Origin: Shewanella basaltis
GTDB taxonomy: Bacteria; Pseudomonadota; Gammaproteobacteria; Enterobacterales; Shewanellaceae
Reading direction: 5' to 3'
DNA length: 64,000 nt
Assembly (NCBI RefSeq): GCF_023283885.1
Contig: NZ_JAKILA010000001.1
Coordinates: 310,001 to 374,000 of the forward strand
Positions 46,944 through 56,646 of the stretch are shown one piece after another. Made by a program: the position numbers and the translations under genes. Under the pieces are notes generated by a model. It was not told the DNA's origin and searched no databases. It worked only from the letters and a program-made list of their open reading frames with translations. The first letter of the stretch is position 1. Every line of letters starts with the position of its first letter.

Positions 46944-48182
46944 ATGACTATGTTTAAATCAATTCAATCTACTTTGTTAGTAAGCCTAACGGCAGTACTG
47001 CTAGTGGCTTGTGGGCAACAACCTGCAGCACAACAAGCTGGTACTGCGCCTGCTGCCCCAGAAGTGAATGTTGCTAACGTATTGCACGAGCGCATTACCG
47101 AATGGGATCAATTTACCGGACGCTTACAAGCTCCAGAAGAAGTCACCCTGGTACCGCGCGTTTCGGGTTACATTGAGTCAGTAAACTTTACAGAAGGCGC
47201 ACTTGTAAACAAAGGCGATGTGCTGTTTACCATTGACGCAAAAGTCTTTACCGCTGAAGTCGAGCGTCTTCAAGCTGAGCTAACCAGTGCAAAATCGGCC
47301 CATGAACTGGCGAAAAACGATTTTGAGCGTGCCAATAAATTATTTAGCCAACAAGCCGTGTCTGAAGAGCTTATTGACACTCGCCGTAGCACTATGCACC
47401 AAACCGCTGCTGCTGTGGCATCGGTAAAGGCGGCATTAACCAGCGCAAAATTAAACCTTGAATACGCCCAGGTTACCGCGCCCATTACTGGCCGCGTATC
47501 TTATGCTATTGAAACTGCAGGCAACTATGTAACAGCGGGACAAACCCAGCTAACCAGCTTGGTATCAACGGCAAATATGCATGCTTACTTTGATATCGAC
47601 GAGCAAACCTATCTTAAATATGCCTCGCTATCGGGTGAAAACAAGCGCCAGGACCCACGCTCAGGCAACAACACTGTATTAATGGCGCTCGCCAATGAAA
47701 CTGAGTTTACCCACCAGGGGGTGATCGACTTTGTTGATAATGCCGTTAACCAACAAACCGGCACTATTCGCGTACGAGCCACCTTTGCAAACTCAAACAA
47801 CATCTTAATGCCTGGCTTATTTGCACGTATTAGCATTGCGGGCAGCGCGTCTTACCAAGGTATTTTGGTTGACGACAAAGCCATTTTTACCGACCTAAGC
47901 AACAAGTACGTTTTAGTGGTAAACGAGCAAAACACCCTTGAATACCGCGGTGTGACCTTAGGCGAAAAAATTCACGGGTTACGCATTATTACTGCCGGCT
48001 TACAACCAGACGATAAAATTGTGGTTAACAGCCTGCAAAAAGTGCGTCCTAACGTCACCATTACCCCTAAATTGACCGATATGGCCGATAGCAGTCAAAT
48101 AGAAGCGCTGCACCAAGCACAGTTACTAATTGATAATCAGCCGCTTACAGCACAAATTGCTGATGAAGCAACCCAAGGCTAA
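46944..48182 (+). CDS. RND efflux membrane-fusion protein (periplasmic adaptor)
   Basis: The 412-residue lipoprotein (lipobox LVAC, Cys23) has the adaptor layout: lipoyl half-motifs VTLVPRVSGYIESVNFTEGALVNKGDVLFTID and LEYAQVTAPITGRVS flank a coiled-coil hairpin (about 95-165), followed by a beta-barrel. It resembles MexE-type adaptors. It joins the RND pump, 14 bp downstream, to an outer-membrane channel that is not encoded here. Confidence 0.92.
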   Translation: MTMFKSIQSTLLVSLTAVLLVACGQQPAAQQAGTAPAAPEVNVANVLHERITEWDQFTGRLQAPEEVTLVPRVSGYIESVNFTEGALVNKGDVLFTIDAKVFTAEVERLQAELTSAKSAHELAKNDFERANKLFSQQAVSEELIDTRRSTMHQTAAAVASVKAALTSAKLNLEYAQVTAPITGRVSYAIETAGNYVTAGQTQLTSLVSTANMHAYFDIDEQTYLKYASLSGENKRQDPRSGNNTVLMALANETEFTHQGVIDFVDNAVNQQTGTIRVRATFANSNNILMPGLFARISIAGSASYQGILVDDKAIFTDLSNKYVLVVNEQNTLEYRGVTLGEKIHGLRIITAGLQPDDKIVVNSLQKVRPNVTITPKLTDMADSSQIEALHQAQLLIDNQPLTAQIADEATQG

Positions 48183-48196
48183 GGAACACCCCCATC

Positions 48197-51100
48197 ATGT
48201 TGTCGCAATTTTTTATTAAAAGACCGATTTTTGCCGCAGTGCTGTCGCTATTGTTTTTTATCGCGGGCGCATTAGCTGTTTGGCAATTACCGATCACCGA
48301 ATACCCAGAAGTGGTGCCACCAACGGTCGTGGTTACCGCCAATTACCCTGGCGCCAACCCAAAAGTTATCGCTGAAACAGTCGCATCACCATTGGAACAA
48401 GAGATCAACGGCGTTGAGAACATGCTTTACATGTCATCTCAAGCCACTTCTGATGGCCGCATGACATTAACCGTCACCTTTGCCATTGGTACCGATGTTG
48501 ATTTAGCACAAACCCAGGTACAAAGCCGAGTTGAACGTGCAAAACCACGCTTACCAGAAGAAGTACAGCGCTTAGGTGTTGTTACCGAAAAATCATCACC
48601 AGACTTAACCATGGTGGTGCATTTAACCTCGCCCGACAATCGTTATGACATGCTGTACCTGTCTAACTATGCGGTGTTAAAGGTTAAAGACGAACTTGCC
48701 CGTATTGAAGGCGTGGGCGCGGTGCGAGTATTTGGCGCCGGCGACTACAGCATGCGTGTGTGGTTAGACCCAAATAAAGTCGCTGCAATTGGTTTATCAC
48801 CTAGTGATGTGGTTGCTGCCATTCGTGAGCAAAACCAACAAGCCGCCGCAGGTAGCCTAGGCGCGCAGCCTAGTGGCGAAAGTGAGTTCCAATTACTTAT
48901 CAATGTAAAAGGCCGTTTGGCCAACGTTGAAGAGTTTGAAAACATCATCGTTAAAGTGGGCTCTCAAGGCCAAATCACCCGCTTAAAAGATGTAGCACGT
49001 GTTGAACTAGGCGCATCCACTTATGCACTACGCTCAATGCTAGACAATAAAGATGCTGCAGCATTGCCGGTGTTTCAGGCATCTGGCTCTAACGCGATTC
49101 AGATTTCTGACGACGTTCGCGCCAAAATGAAAGAAATATCAGCCACCTTCCCAGAAGGCTTAACTTACGACATCGTTTATGACCCAACGGTATTCGTACG
49201 CGGCTCGATTGAAGCGGTAGTAAAAACCTTGCTAGAAGCCGTTTTACTGGTGGTATTGGTCGTGGTGCTGTTTTTACAAACCTGGCGCGCCTCAATCATT
49301 CCATTAGTGGCGGTACCTGTGTCGTTAGTGGGGACCTTTGCCTTTATGCACTTGATGGGCTTCTCGCTTAATGCCTTGTCGTTATTTGGTCTGGTACTGG
49401 CGATTGGTATTGTGGTCGACGACGCCATTGTCGTGGTGGAAAACGTTGAGCGTAATATCGAAGAAGGCTTATCACCTCTTGAGGCAACGCAAAAAGCCAT
49501 GAAAGAAGTGACCGGCCCCATTATTGCCACCACGTTAGTACTGGCTGCGGTATTTATTCCAACGGCATTTATGTCTGGTTTAACCGGCCAGTTTTATAAG
49601 CAGTTTGCCTTAACCATTACCATTTCGACCTTTATTTCGGCGATAAACTCGTTGACTTTAAGCCCTGCGTTATCGGCATTGTTACTTAAAAGTCATCACG
49701 ACAAGCAAGACTTCCTTACCCGTGGTATGGACAAAATGCTTGGCGGTTGGTTATTTGCCCCGTTTAACCGTTTTTTTGCAAAACTGTCTGACGGTTACGG
49801 CTGGGTCGTTAAAAAAGTGATTCGTTTTGGTGCTGTTGTGGGTGTGTTGTATGTCGGCTTAGTCGGGGTAACAGGTTTACAATTTGCCAGTACGCCAACA
49901 GGTTACGTACCAGGGCAAGACAAACAGTACTTAATTGCCTTTGCACAACTACCCGATGCAGCATCGCTTGATCGCACCGAAGTCATCGTGAAGCAAATGT
50001 CATCCATTGCGCTAGACCAACCCGGCGTTGCACATGCTGTGGCGTTTCCTGGCTTAAGCATTAACGGCTTTACTAACAGCACTAACAGCGCCATTTTGTT
50101 TACCCCGCTAGATGACTTTGCCGACCGTAAAGACCCATCGCTTTCTGCAGGGGCCATTGCAGCCGCGTTAAACCAAAAGTTTGCCGCTATTGATGGTGCA
50201 TTTATTGCCATTTTCCCACCGCCACCGGTACAAGGTTTAGGGACCATTGGCGGCTTTAGATTACAAATTCAAGACCGAGGAAACCACGGTTACGATGAGT
50301 TATATAAAGTCACCATGCAGGTCATGCAAAAAGCCTGGGGAACACCAGAGTTAGCCGGTGTGTTCTCAAGCTATCAGGTTAACGTGCCACAACTTGAAGT
50401 AGAAGTTGACCGCACCAAAGCCAAACAACAAGCCGTGTCGTTAGACGAATTGTTTGCCACGCTACAAGGTTACATGGGGTCGGTTTACGCCAACGACTTT
50501 AACCAGTTTGGTCGCACATACCAGGTTAACGTGCAAGCAGACGAGCAGTTTAGACAAACACCAGAGCAAATAGCTCAACTCAAGGTGCGCAACAACCAAG
50601 GTGAAATGGTGCCTATTGGCTCATTTATTAACGTGGCCAATGTGGCAGGTCCAGACCGTGTGATGCACTACAACGGCTTTACCACCGCCGAGCTTAATGG
50701 CGGTGCAGCACCTGGGTTTAGTAGTGGCGAGGCACAAGCTGCGATTGAAAAAATCCTGGCCGAAACCTTACCAAACGGTATGACTTACGAGTGGACCGAA
50801 ATTACTTACCAGCAAATATTGGCCGGTAACGCAGGCGTGTATATTTTCCCATTAATCATTTTATTAGTGTTTATGGTACTCGCCGCGCAGTATGAAAGCT
50901 TAAGTTTACCGTTAGCGATTATCTTGATTATTCCGATGACGATTCTGTCGGCAATCAGTGGTGTACTGATTTACGGTGGCGACAACAACATCTTTACCCA
51001 AATCGGACTCATTGTTCTGGTGGGACTGGCGACCAAAAACGCCATCTTGATTGTTGAGTTTGCTAAAGAACTGCAAGATAAAGGCATGGAGCCGTTAGAA

Positions 51101-51331
51101 GCCATTCTTGAAGCGGGCCGCTTACGTTTACGCCCCATTTTAATGACGTCTATTGCCTTTATTATGGGCGTGGTGCCAATGGTATTCTCAAGTGGCCCGG
51201 GGGCAGAAATGCGTCAAGCCATTGGTGTAGCAGTGTTTGCCGGTATGATTGGTGTGACTATATTTGGTCTACTGCTCACACCACTGTTTTACTACGCATT
51301 AGCAAAACGCGCTAAAACAGTAGCAGCATAA
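48197..51331 (+). CDS. RND efflux transporter (MexF/AcrB-like, HAE1)
   Basis: The 1044-residue inner-membrane pump has the HAE1 pattern: start FFIKRPIFAAVLSLLFFIAG, two large periplasmic loops, and twelve membrane segments. Proton-relay aspartates are in LFGLVLAIGIVVDDAIVVVENVER in the fourth segment. The C-terminal ATKNAILIVEFAKELQDKGM has the conserved Lys. Together with the adaptor it should export hydrophobic drugs or solvents using proton influx. Closest group by motif is MexF/OqxB. No outer-membrane factor follows; a terminator does. Confidence 0.93.
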   Translation: MLSQFFIKRPIFAAVLSLLFFIAGALAVWQLPITEYPEVVPPTVVVTANYPGANPKVIAETVASPLEQEINGVENMLYMSSQATSDGRMTLTVTFAIGTDVDLAQTQVQSRVERAKPRLPEEVQRLGVVTEKSSPDLTMVVHLTSPDNRYDMLYLSNYAVLKVKDELARIEGVGAVRVFGAGDYSMRVWLDPNKVAAIGLSPSDVVAAIREQNQQAAAGSLGAQPSGESEFQLLINVKGRLANVEEFENIIVKVGSQGQITRLKDVARVELGASTYALRSMLDNKDAAALPVFQASGSNAIQISDDVRAKMKEISATFPEGLTYDIVYDPTVFVRGSIEAVVKTLLEAVLLVVLVVVLFLQTWRASIIPLVAVPVSLVGTFAFMHLMGFSLNALSLFGLVLAIGIVVDDAIVVVENVERNIEEGLSPLEATQKAMKEVTGPIIATTLVLAAVFIPTAFMSGLTGQFYKQFALTITISTFISAINSLTLSPALSALLLKSHHDKQDFLTRGMDKMLGGWLFAPFNRFFAKLSDGYGWVVKKVIRFGAVVGVLYVGLVGVTGLQFASTPTGYVPGQDKQYLIAFAQLPDAASLDRTEVIVKQMSSIALDQPGVAHAVAFPGLSINGFTNSTNSAILFTPLDDFADRKDPSLSAGAIAAALNQKFAAIDGAFIAIFPPPPVQGLGTIGGFRLQIQDRGNHGYDELYKVTMQVMQKAWGTPELAGVFSSYQVNVPQLEVEVDRTKAKQQAVSLDELFATLQGYMGSVYANDFNQFGRTYQVNVQADEQFRQTPEQIAQLKVRNNQGEMVPIGSFINVANVAGPDRVMHYNGFTTAELNGGAAPGFSSGEAQAAIEKILAETLPNGMTYEWTEITYQQILAGNAGVYIFPLIILLVFMVLAAQYESLSLPLAIILIIPMTILSAISGVLIYGGDNNIFTQIGLIVLVGLATKNAILIVEFAKELQDKGMEPLEAILEAGRLRLRPILMTSIAFIMGVVPMVFSSGPGAEMRQAIGVAVFAGMIGVTIFGLLLTPLFYYALAKRAKTVAA

Positions 51332-51360
51332 TCGTTAGCTAAGCCATTAAGCTAACAACA

Positions 51361-51392
51361 AAAAGAGGTAAGCCACCAGGTTTGCCTCTTTT
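51361..51392 (+). terminator. Terminator after the RND operon
   Basis: An 11-bp stem with one G-T pair (51361-51371 with 51382-51392) continues into more T residues. A second hairpin (51334-51340 with 51350-51356) precedes it. Confidence 0.75.
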
Positions 51393-51405
51393 TTTTATTT
51401 GCATG

Positions 51406-52383
51406 TTACTCATTAACTGCAAACACTTGTGCCAAACTCGGTAACGCAGGAAACGCGCCCTTAACACTGCACGTCATTGCACCGCATTTTATCGCAAACT
51501 TAACCGCTTGCTGCACCGACAGCTGATCAGATAACACGTCAATCAAGGTGTGATACTCTTGAGCATTTTCATGCTCAAAACATTGGCCAAGCTGCCATAA
51601 AAAACCAGCAACAAAACTGTCACCGGCAGCGGTTGTATCAACAGGCTTAATTTGCGGAACCGCCACTTCAAAAGAAAATGTCTTGCTAAAACAGTGTACC
51701 GGCTCAGCACCATTAGTGATCAACACCAATGCGACACCTTGTGCTAAACAAAACTGCAAATACTCTTCAACAGCAACACCACGATCACTGGCCAAAAACT
51801 CAGCTTCATCACGGCTCATTTTAAGTACGTGTGTATAAGGCAAACATTGCTCAACACGGCGTGATAACAGGCTTACATCATCCCATAAAGATAAGCGTAA
51901 ATTAACATCAAAACTAATCAGTTTTTGCTGAGCATAAGCTTGTTGTAGGCCATATAAACTGCTGTTAAAAATATCCGTTTCAGTGAAGGTATTTGAGCAT
52001 AAATGGAATATATCCACGGCAGACCAATTTATTGCATCAAAGTTAGCCGAGCTAAAAAGCATATCTGCCGTATCTTTACGATTAAAACTAAATGAACGTT
52101 CGCCACAAGCATCTAAACTTACCAGTACAGTGGCAGTGGGTGCATTGGGAATTAACCCCAAATGGCTAACATCGACACCTTGTTCTGCCAGCTCTCGCGT
52201 TAACATGACGCCATATTCATCAGCACTGATGCCACCAGCAAAGTAGCTTCGACTGCCTAATTTGGCATAGCCCACTGCCACATTTGCCGGCGCACCACCG
52301 GCAATCGGTTGATGGGTTAAACCAAGATTATCTACAGGAAGTAAATCAACCAATACTTCACCAAAACTCAATAATGTCGTCAT
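51406..52383 (-). CDS. scrK: Fructokinase (PfkB family)
   Basis: The 325-residue PfkB kinase has GGAPANVAVGYAKLG (about 31-45) and the catalytic signature DTTAAGDSFVAGFLW near residue 240, with Asp as the base. In this locus it should phosphorylate the fructose released by sucrose phosphorylase. I start at ATG 52383: a longer frame to 52413 would place its start inside the terminator of the upstream TonB receptor gene. Its own promoter or read-through from that gene drives it. Confidence 0.88.
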   Translation of the reverse strand: MTTLLSFGEVLVDLLPVDNLGLTHQPIAGGAPANVAVGYAKLGSRSYFAGGISADEYGVMLTRELAEQGVDVSHLGLIPNAPTATVLVSLDACGERSFSFNRKDTADMLFSSANFDAINWSAVDIFHLCSNTFTETDIFNSSLYGLQQAYAQQKLISFDVNLRLSLWDDVSLLSRRVEQCLPYTHVLKMSRDEAEFLASDRGVAVEEYLQFCLAQGVALVLITNGAEPVHCFSKTFSFEVAVPQIKPVDTTAAGDSFVAGFLWQLGQCFEHENAQEYHTLIDVLSDQLSVQQAVKFAIKCGAMTCSVKGAFPALPSLAQVFAVNE

Positions 52384-52393
52384 ATTTTTTTCC

Positions 52394-52419
52394 AAAAAAA
52401 AGCCCACTTTCATGGGCTT
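52394..52419 (-). terminator. Terminator between the TonB receptor gene and scrK
   Basis: A 7-bp stem (52400-52406 with 52413-52419) with an A run at 52394-52401, read as T residues on the minus strand. Some read-through could still supply scrK. Confidence 0.7.
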
Positions 52420-52463
52420 GTCAACGGGGAGCGTCTTAACTATTGTGCAGACTAAGTCAGCAC

Positions 52464-54860
52464 TTAAAACTCATATTTAACTGTCGCTGTGGTAGTGCGG
52501 CCATTAATGGTTCGTGCTCTGATAATGTTGTTATCAGGAATAGACCCCTCTTCAGCTTCAGTAATACCAACGGTGTCAAACAAGTTGTTTACGTTTAATG
52601 CTAACGATAATGCGTCAGTTAACTGGTATGACGCAAATGCATTAACCTGAGTGTAACCGTCAAATTCTAAGTCGTTATTATCCTGTGCGTAGGTGTCGGT
52701 AGTACCAATTAAATTGACACCAACAGAGCCTTTATCAAAGTTATAACGACCCATTAGCGAGTAAATAAAATCAGCCTGACGACGAGGTGTGTTACCAATG
52801 ACATCTGGGTTAAGCGCATCTTTAACAATCTCGGCATCTGTCCAGGTCACGTTACCGCGAAAATCAAAGTCACCTACATAGTAAGCCCCTTCTAACTCAA
52901 TCCCTTTTGCCTCATATTTACGGTCAAAAAAGTTTTGGCTAGTGGCTTCAAAGTTTTGCTCTTCAGTTTCTGAGTAAAACCCTGTTGCAAACAATGACAA
53001 GCTGTCATAGCGATATTTAACACCCATCTCATACTGATCCACTTCGTCGACAGAATCTTCATCTGCCACCGAGCCATCGGCACGCACTTTACCAAATAGT
53101 AAGCGGTCAGCATTGGCACGACCACCATGACTGATGCGAGCAAATGCTGCTAAATCGTCAGAAATTTGGTAGTTTGCACCTAATGAATATGAGGCATAAC
53201 CCCAGTCGTAATTCACTAGTTGTGGGTTAGCATTATCAATCGACGACACGCTCAATTCTGGCTGTGAAATGGTACCGTCACGGTTCATATCAACTTGAGA
53301 TTGCACATTACCGGCATAATAACCACTGGCATCACCTGAGTCATAACGCACGCTACCGTCTAATGATAAATCGCCAAACTTAGTCGACGCCGCAATGTAC
53401 GGTGCTTTAATGGTGTAGTCTGAATCGTAATTACGTTGGCAGCAATTACCCCAATATGGCACGCCGTAAGCGTATAAACCGTTATCAGAATACGACGTAC
53501 CGTCTGCAGCAACCACATCAAGAAGCGCAGCATTATCGCCCTTCACTTCCATTAAGTATGAGTTCCACATCCACGTCATATTGATGTTTTGAGTGGCGGT
53601 ATAAAAACCAAATGTCACGTTTGAGTCGTCAAACGTTTTGGTTAACTTCATGTCATTTACAATCGAACCAAAGTCGTTCATGGTCACGTCAAAGCTATGA
53701 ATTCGCATCGCTAAGTCGCTTTGAAAAACCTCACCAGCATTGGCGCCGTTGGCATAAAGTAATTGTGAACCTGCCCCCCCAATACTGTCTGCTATGCTTG
53801 AGCTACTGCCCACCTCAGCAGGGATCAACGACATAAAGTTGCCGCTCACATCAGACACTCGGAAACGGTTTTCAACTAACCAATCTTCACCTAAATCAAA
53901 TGACGCCTCTAAACCCACAGAGTTAACAACAGGGTTCATGCCGTCGCGCATGTCACCGCGGCTGATATTGCCGTCGGCATCTAAGCGCAATGTTGATAAC
54001 AAATTGGCAGAATGGACAGTGTCAGATTTTGCATCAAAACCCGCAATTGAGCTGCCGTCTGAGTACATAGGCATAGGTAAATAACCAATGCTCTTATCGT
54101 TTAAATGCTTGAAGTACAAACGCACATAGCCACTGTCAAACTCTTTTGTAATATTAGCTTTAACCTGGCCACCTTTGTTGGCTGTGTAGCCTGCTTCGCG
54201 AGGGCCATCACCGGTTCTAACAAACCCACCAATATGGAAACGCATTGAATCGTTAATGCTTGCGCCATATTCAAAATCGGTACGCAGCGTGTCGTAATCG
54301 ACACCCACAGTAGATGACACACTGCCCGCATCGCTAGTACCGGTTTTGCTGATGACGTTGATAATACCGCCAGGCGCGTTACTGGCCGCGGTTGATGCTG
54401 AACCACCACGTATTGATTCGATAGTTTGCGTTGTCGAATCAATACGTAAAAAGATGTCTGCGTTACCAAAGGCGATATCGCCAAACTGTAAAATGGGTAA
54501 ACCATCTTCTTGAATTTGTAAAAACTTAGCACCACCTGAAGCCACAGGTAAACCACGCACTGCGATGTTTGCATTGCCTTCACCACCCGTTGACTCGACT
54601 TTCATCCCCGGAATAATTCGAAATGCTTCAGCAGATGAGCGTGGCGAGCTGACCGCCAAATCGTCTGGAGATAAGCTACTGACAGACACACTCGAGTCCA
54701 TTACGCGAGTACCGCGTGCAACCCCAGTGACGGTAATACGTTCAAGGCCAATAGCATCTTTTTGCGTGTCGGTTGTTTCTGTGTCAGCGGCCCATAGGCT
54801 TGAGCTAACCATCATTGCAAGCGTACTAAGTACAAACTTTTTCGATGTGCTGTTTATCAT
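52464..54860 (-). CDS. TonB-dependent receptor, probably for sucrose
   Basis: The 798-residue outer-membrane protein has a signal peptide (cleavage near SLWA, residue 24), a TonB-box-like LERITVTG, a plug domain (about 45-170, with SAEAFRIIPGMKVESTGGEGNANIAVRGLP and SIRGGSASTAASNAPGGIINVISKTG) and a 22-strand barrel ending in the typical C-terminal Phe. The scr-type operator upstream and the locus indicate sucrose uptake across the outer membrane. GGGGA precedes the ATG. Confidence 0.88.
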   Translation of the reverse strand: MINSTSKKFVLSTLAMMVSSSLWAADTETTDTQKDAIGLERITVTGVARGTRVMDSSVSVSSLSPDDLAVSSPRSSAEAFRIIPGMKVESTGGEGNANIAVRGLPVASGGAKFLQIQEDGLPILQFGDIAFGNADIFLRIDSTTQTIESIRGGSASTAASNAPGGIINVISKTGTSDAGSVSSTVGVDYDTLRTDFEYGASINDSMRFHIGGFVRTGDGPREAGYTANKGGQVKANITKEFDSGYVRLYFKHLNDKSIGYLPMPMYSDGSSIAGFDAKSDTVHSANLLSTLRLDADGNISRGDMRDGMNPVVNSVGLEASFDLGEDWLVENRFRVSDVSGNFMSLIPAEVGSSSSIADSIGGAGSQLLYANGANAGEVFQSDLAMRIHSFDVTMNDFGSIVNDMKLTKTFDDSNVTFGFYTATQNINMTWMWNSYLMEVKGDNAALLDVVAADGTSYSDNGLYAYGVPYWGNCCQRNYDSDYTIKAPYIAASTKFGDLSLDGSVRYDSGDASGYYAGNVQSQVDMNRDGTISQPELSVSSIDNANPQLVNYDWGYASYSLGANYQISDDLAAFARISHGGRANADRLLFGKVRADGSVADEDSVDEVDQYEMGVKYRYDSLSLFATGFYSETEEQNFEATSQNFFDRKYEAKGIELEGAYYVGDFDFRGNVTWTDAEIVKDALNPDVIGNTPRRQADFIYSLMGRYNFDKGSVGVNLIGTTDTYAQDNNDLEFDGYTQVNAFASYQLTDALSLALNVNNLFDTVGITEAEEGSIPDNNIIRARTINGRTTTATVKYEF

Positions 54861-55237
54861 TTTTATGTCCCCACATAAAGAGTATTGATGCTGCTGAACA
54901 TCCCCATTACAGCATCGTTATTATTTTTCATCTCAATCGAGTTAAGCTCATCAACGCCAAAATTGTGAAATGTGTTTTGAATTAAATTATTCACTTTATT
55001 GAGGCCAATCAGTTGTGTTGCACACAGACTTAAATCCCATGTTTAAGCCCAACATCAACGTGAGGTTTCACTTAAGCTAACGCGTAAATAAAAACCCAAC
55101 TTAATCGATTAAGTTACAAGTTAGCAACTAATTAAATAATTGCAAGTACAATTTATGTTCAAAGTTAAGCAAAATTTAACAAAAATGACTTAAGTAAATG
55201 TTTATTAAATTAAATATAATTTTAACAATGTGGTTAA
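54861..55237. other. Leader and promoter region of the TonB receptor gene
   Basis: The 377-bp gap between the receptor gene and the permease gene contains the 18-bp operator (55098-55115) about 240 bp before the receptor start, so the mRNA probably has a long leader. The left part has a GATTAAGC-type AT-rich stretch. I see no small gene or known RNA motif. Confidence 0.5.
55098..55115. promoter_or_regulatory. ScrR operator, receptor side
   Basis: AACTTAATCGATTAAGTT is a perfect 18-bp palindrome with the central CG expected of LacI-family operators. The same sequence occurs at 56598-56615 before scrP. The shared site ties the receptor to the LacI regulator. Confidence 0.85.
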
Positions 55238-56458
55238 TTATTCAACATTGGCTGTGAGCAGGTGCCCTGATGGATCGCGTAGCAGGTTATAAACCGCCAT
55301 AAAACATAATAAAAAGGCAAAACCTGTCGCCAGGTAAAAACCATATTTAACATGGCCAAACATATCACCTACAAACCCCATCAATAGCGGTCCTAACGCC
55401 GCCGATAACGCAGTAAAAAACAAAATAACGCCAGCAACAGACCCGTGCTGTTCAACAGGGAAGCAACTTATGCCCTTAGAGTTTAGCGTTGGGTATATCA
55501 TCGACATAAATAAGCCCGACAATGGCAATAAGATGACTGCGGCAGATATGCCATACAACATTGCACCTAGGTAACACAGACTAATCGCCAAGCTGAACCA
55601 AAACATCACTTGCTGCCAACTAAACCGATTCAGTATCCAGCCGCCCAAAAAGCGCCCAATTGCACGTAAGGTAAAAAAGATGGTGAGTGCATAAGTGGCA
55701 ACCAAGACTAAATTCCCCTCGTAATTTAGCAGGAGTGTCGGCATCCATACATAAATGGCCACTTCAGTTGCAACATACAGTCCTATGGCTAACGAATACC
55801 CTAATGCATAGGGGTTTTTCATCATCCTAAAGGTGCTGGCTAAGTTAATTTCTTGGGTCGATGTTCGCTTAATCTGTGGGTATGGCGCTCGATATGCTAA
55901 CCAGCACAATACTAAGCAAAAGACCCCAGCACCAAAGTAAAGGTACTTCCACGACACGCCAGTAACAAGCAAGTAACTCACAATGGCAGGGCCAACCATT
56001 GCCCCCACACCAAAGAAGCCTTCAACGGTATTCATGGTACTTGAGTGCTGTTTTGAACTCGTCGAAATATCGCCAATCAGCCCCAGCGCCCCTGTTTTAA
56101 ATACACCAATAGCAATCCCCACTAAGGCGAGTAAAAACAGGAAGTAGTAAAACGACTCACCCAATGCAAACATAAAGCTCGCAGCGGCAAACAATAACAA
56201 TCCGATTAAGATTGTGGTTTTACGACCTAGCTTATCGGCTAAAAAACCTAAAAATAGTCCACTCAATGCAATAAATAACATTGGCATGTAATGAAAAGCG
56301 CTTGCTTGTGACATTGATAAATCAAACGTTGTAATTAATTCTGGGATAATCACCCCAACTGCATCAGAGGTCATTGCAAACATAAAAAACATCAAATATG
56401 TCAGCATTCTAATCCGTGCATTACCGCTATTTTCATTTGTATTCAAATGACTAACCAT
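55238..56458 (-). CDS. scrT: MFS sugar permease, probably sucrose
   Basis: The 406-residue protein has twelve membrane segments with the MFS loop GFLADKLGRKTTILIGLLL after segment 2. It is expected to bring sucrose into the cytoplasm by proton symport. I start at ATG 56458, which follows AAGGTGG; a GTG three codons earlier overlaps that ribosome site. It diverges from scrP across a gap with one operator that can serve both genes. Confidence 0.82.
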   Translation of the reverse strand: MVSHLNTNENSGNARIRMLTYLMFFMFAMTSDAVGVIIPELITTFDLSMSQASAFHYMPMLFIALSGLFLGFLADKLGRKTTILIGLLLFAAASFMFALGESFYYFLFLLALVGIAIGVFKTGALGLIGDISTSSKQHSSTMNTVEGFFGVGAMVGPAIVSYLLVTGVSWKYLYFGAGVFCLVLCWLAYRAPYPQIKRTSTQEINLASTFRMMKNPYALGYSLAIGLYVATEVAIYVWMPTLLLNYEGNLVLVATYALTIFFTLRAIGRFLGGWILNRFSWQQVMFWFSLAISLCYLGAMLYGISAAVILLPLSGLFMSMIYPTLNSKGISCFPVEQHGSVAGVILFFTALSAALGPLLMGFVGDMFGHVKYGFYLATGFAFLLCFMAVYNLLRDPSGHLLTANVE

Positions 56459-56566
56459 ACCATCCACCTTCTTTTTATATGCTTTTCTTTGTGGTTTATG
56501 AGTCGATTTTTACGCTCACATTCGTCTTCTCCCACAGAAAACGAACTCAATTTTTAAACAAAGCCC

Positions 56567-56596
56567 TTGAATAATGTTTCATCTTGGTTAAATATA
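56567..56596 (+). promoter_or_regulatory. scrP promoter
   Basis: TTGAAT (56567-56572) and AATATA (56591-56596) with an 18-bp spacer lie just before the operator, which would cover the start site. Confidence 0.5.
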
Positions 56597-56597
56597 C

Positions 56598-56615
56598 AAC
56601 TTAATCGATTAAGTT
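56598..56615. promoter_or_regulatory. ScrR operator, scrP/scrT side
   Basis: This is the identical 18-bp palindrome AACTTAATCGATTAAGTT. It lies directly after the -10 box of scrP and 32 bp before its ATG, a repression position, and can act on the divergent scrT. Confidence 0.88.
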
Positions 56616-56646
56616 TTTTTAGAAATCTATTTTAAGAGTCGCCAAA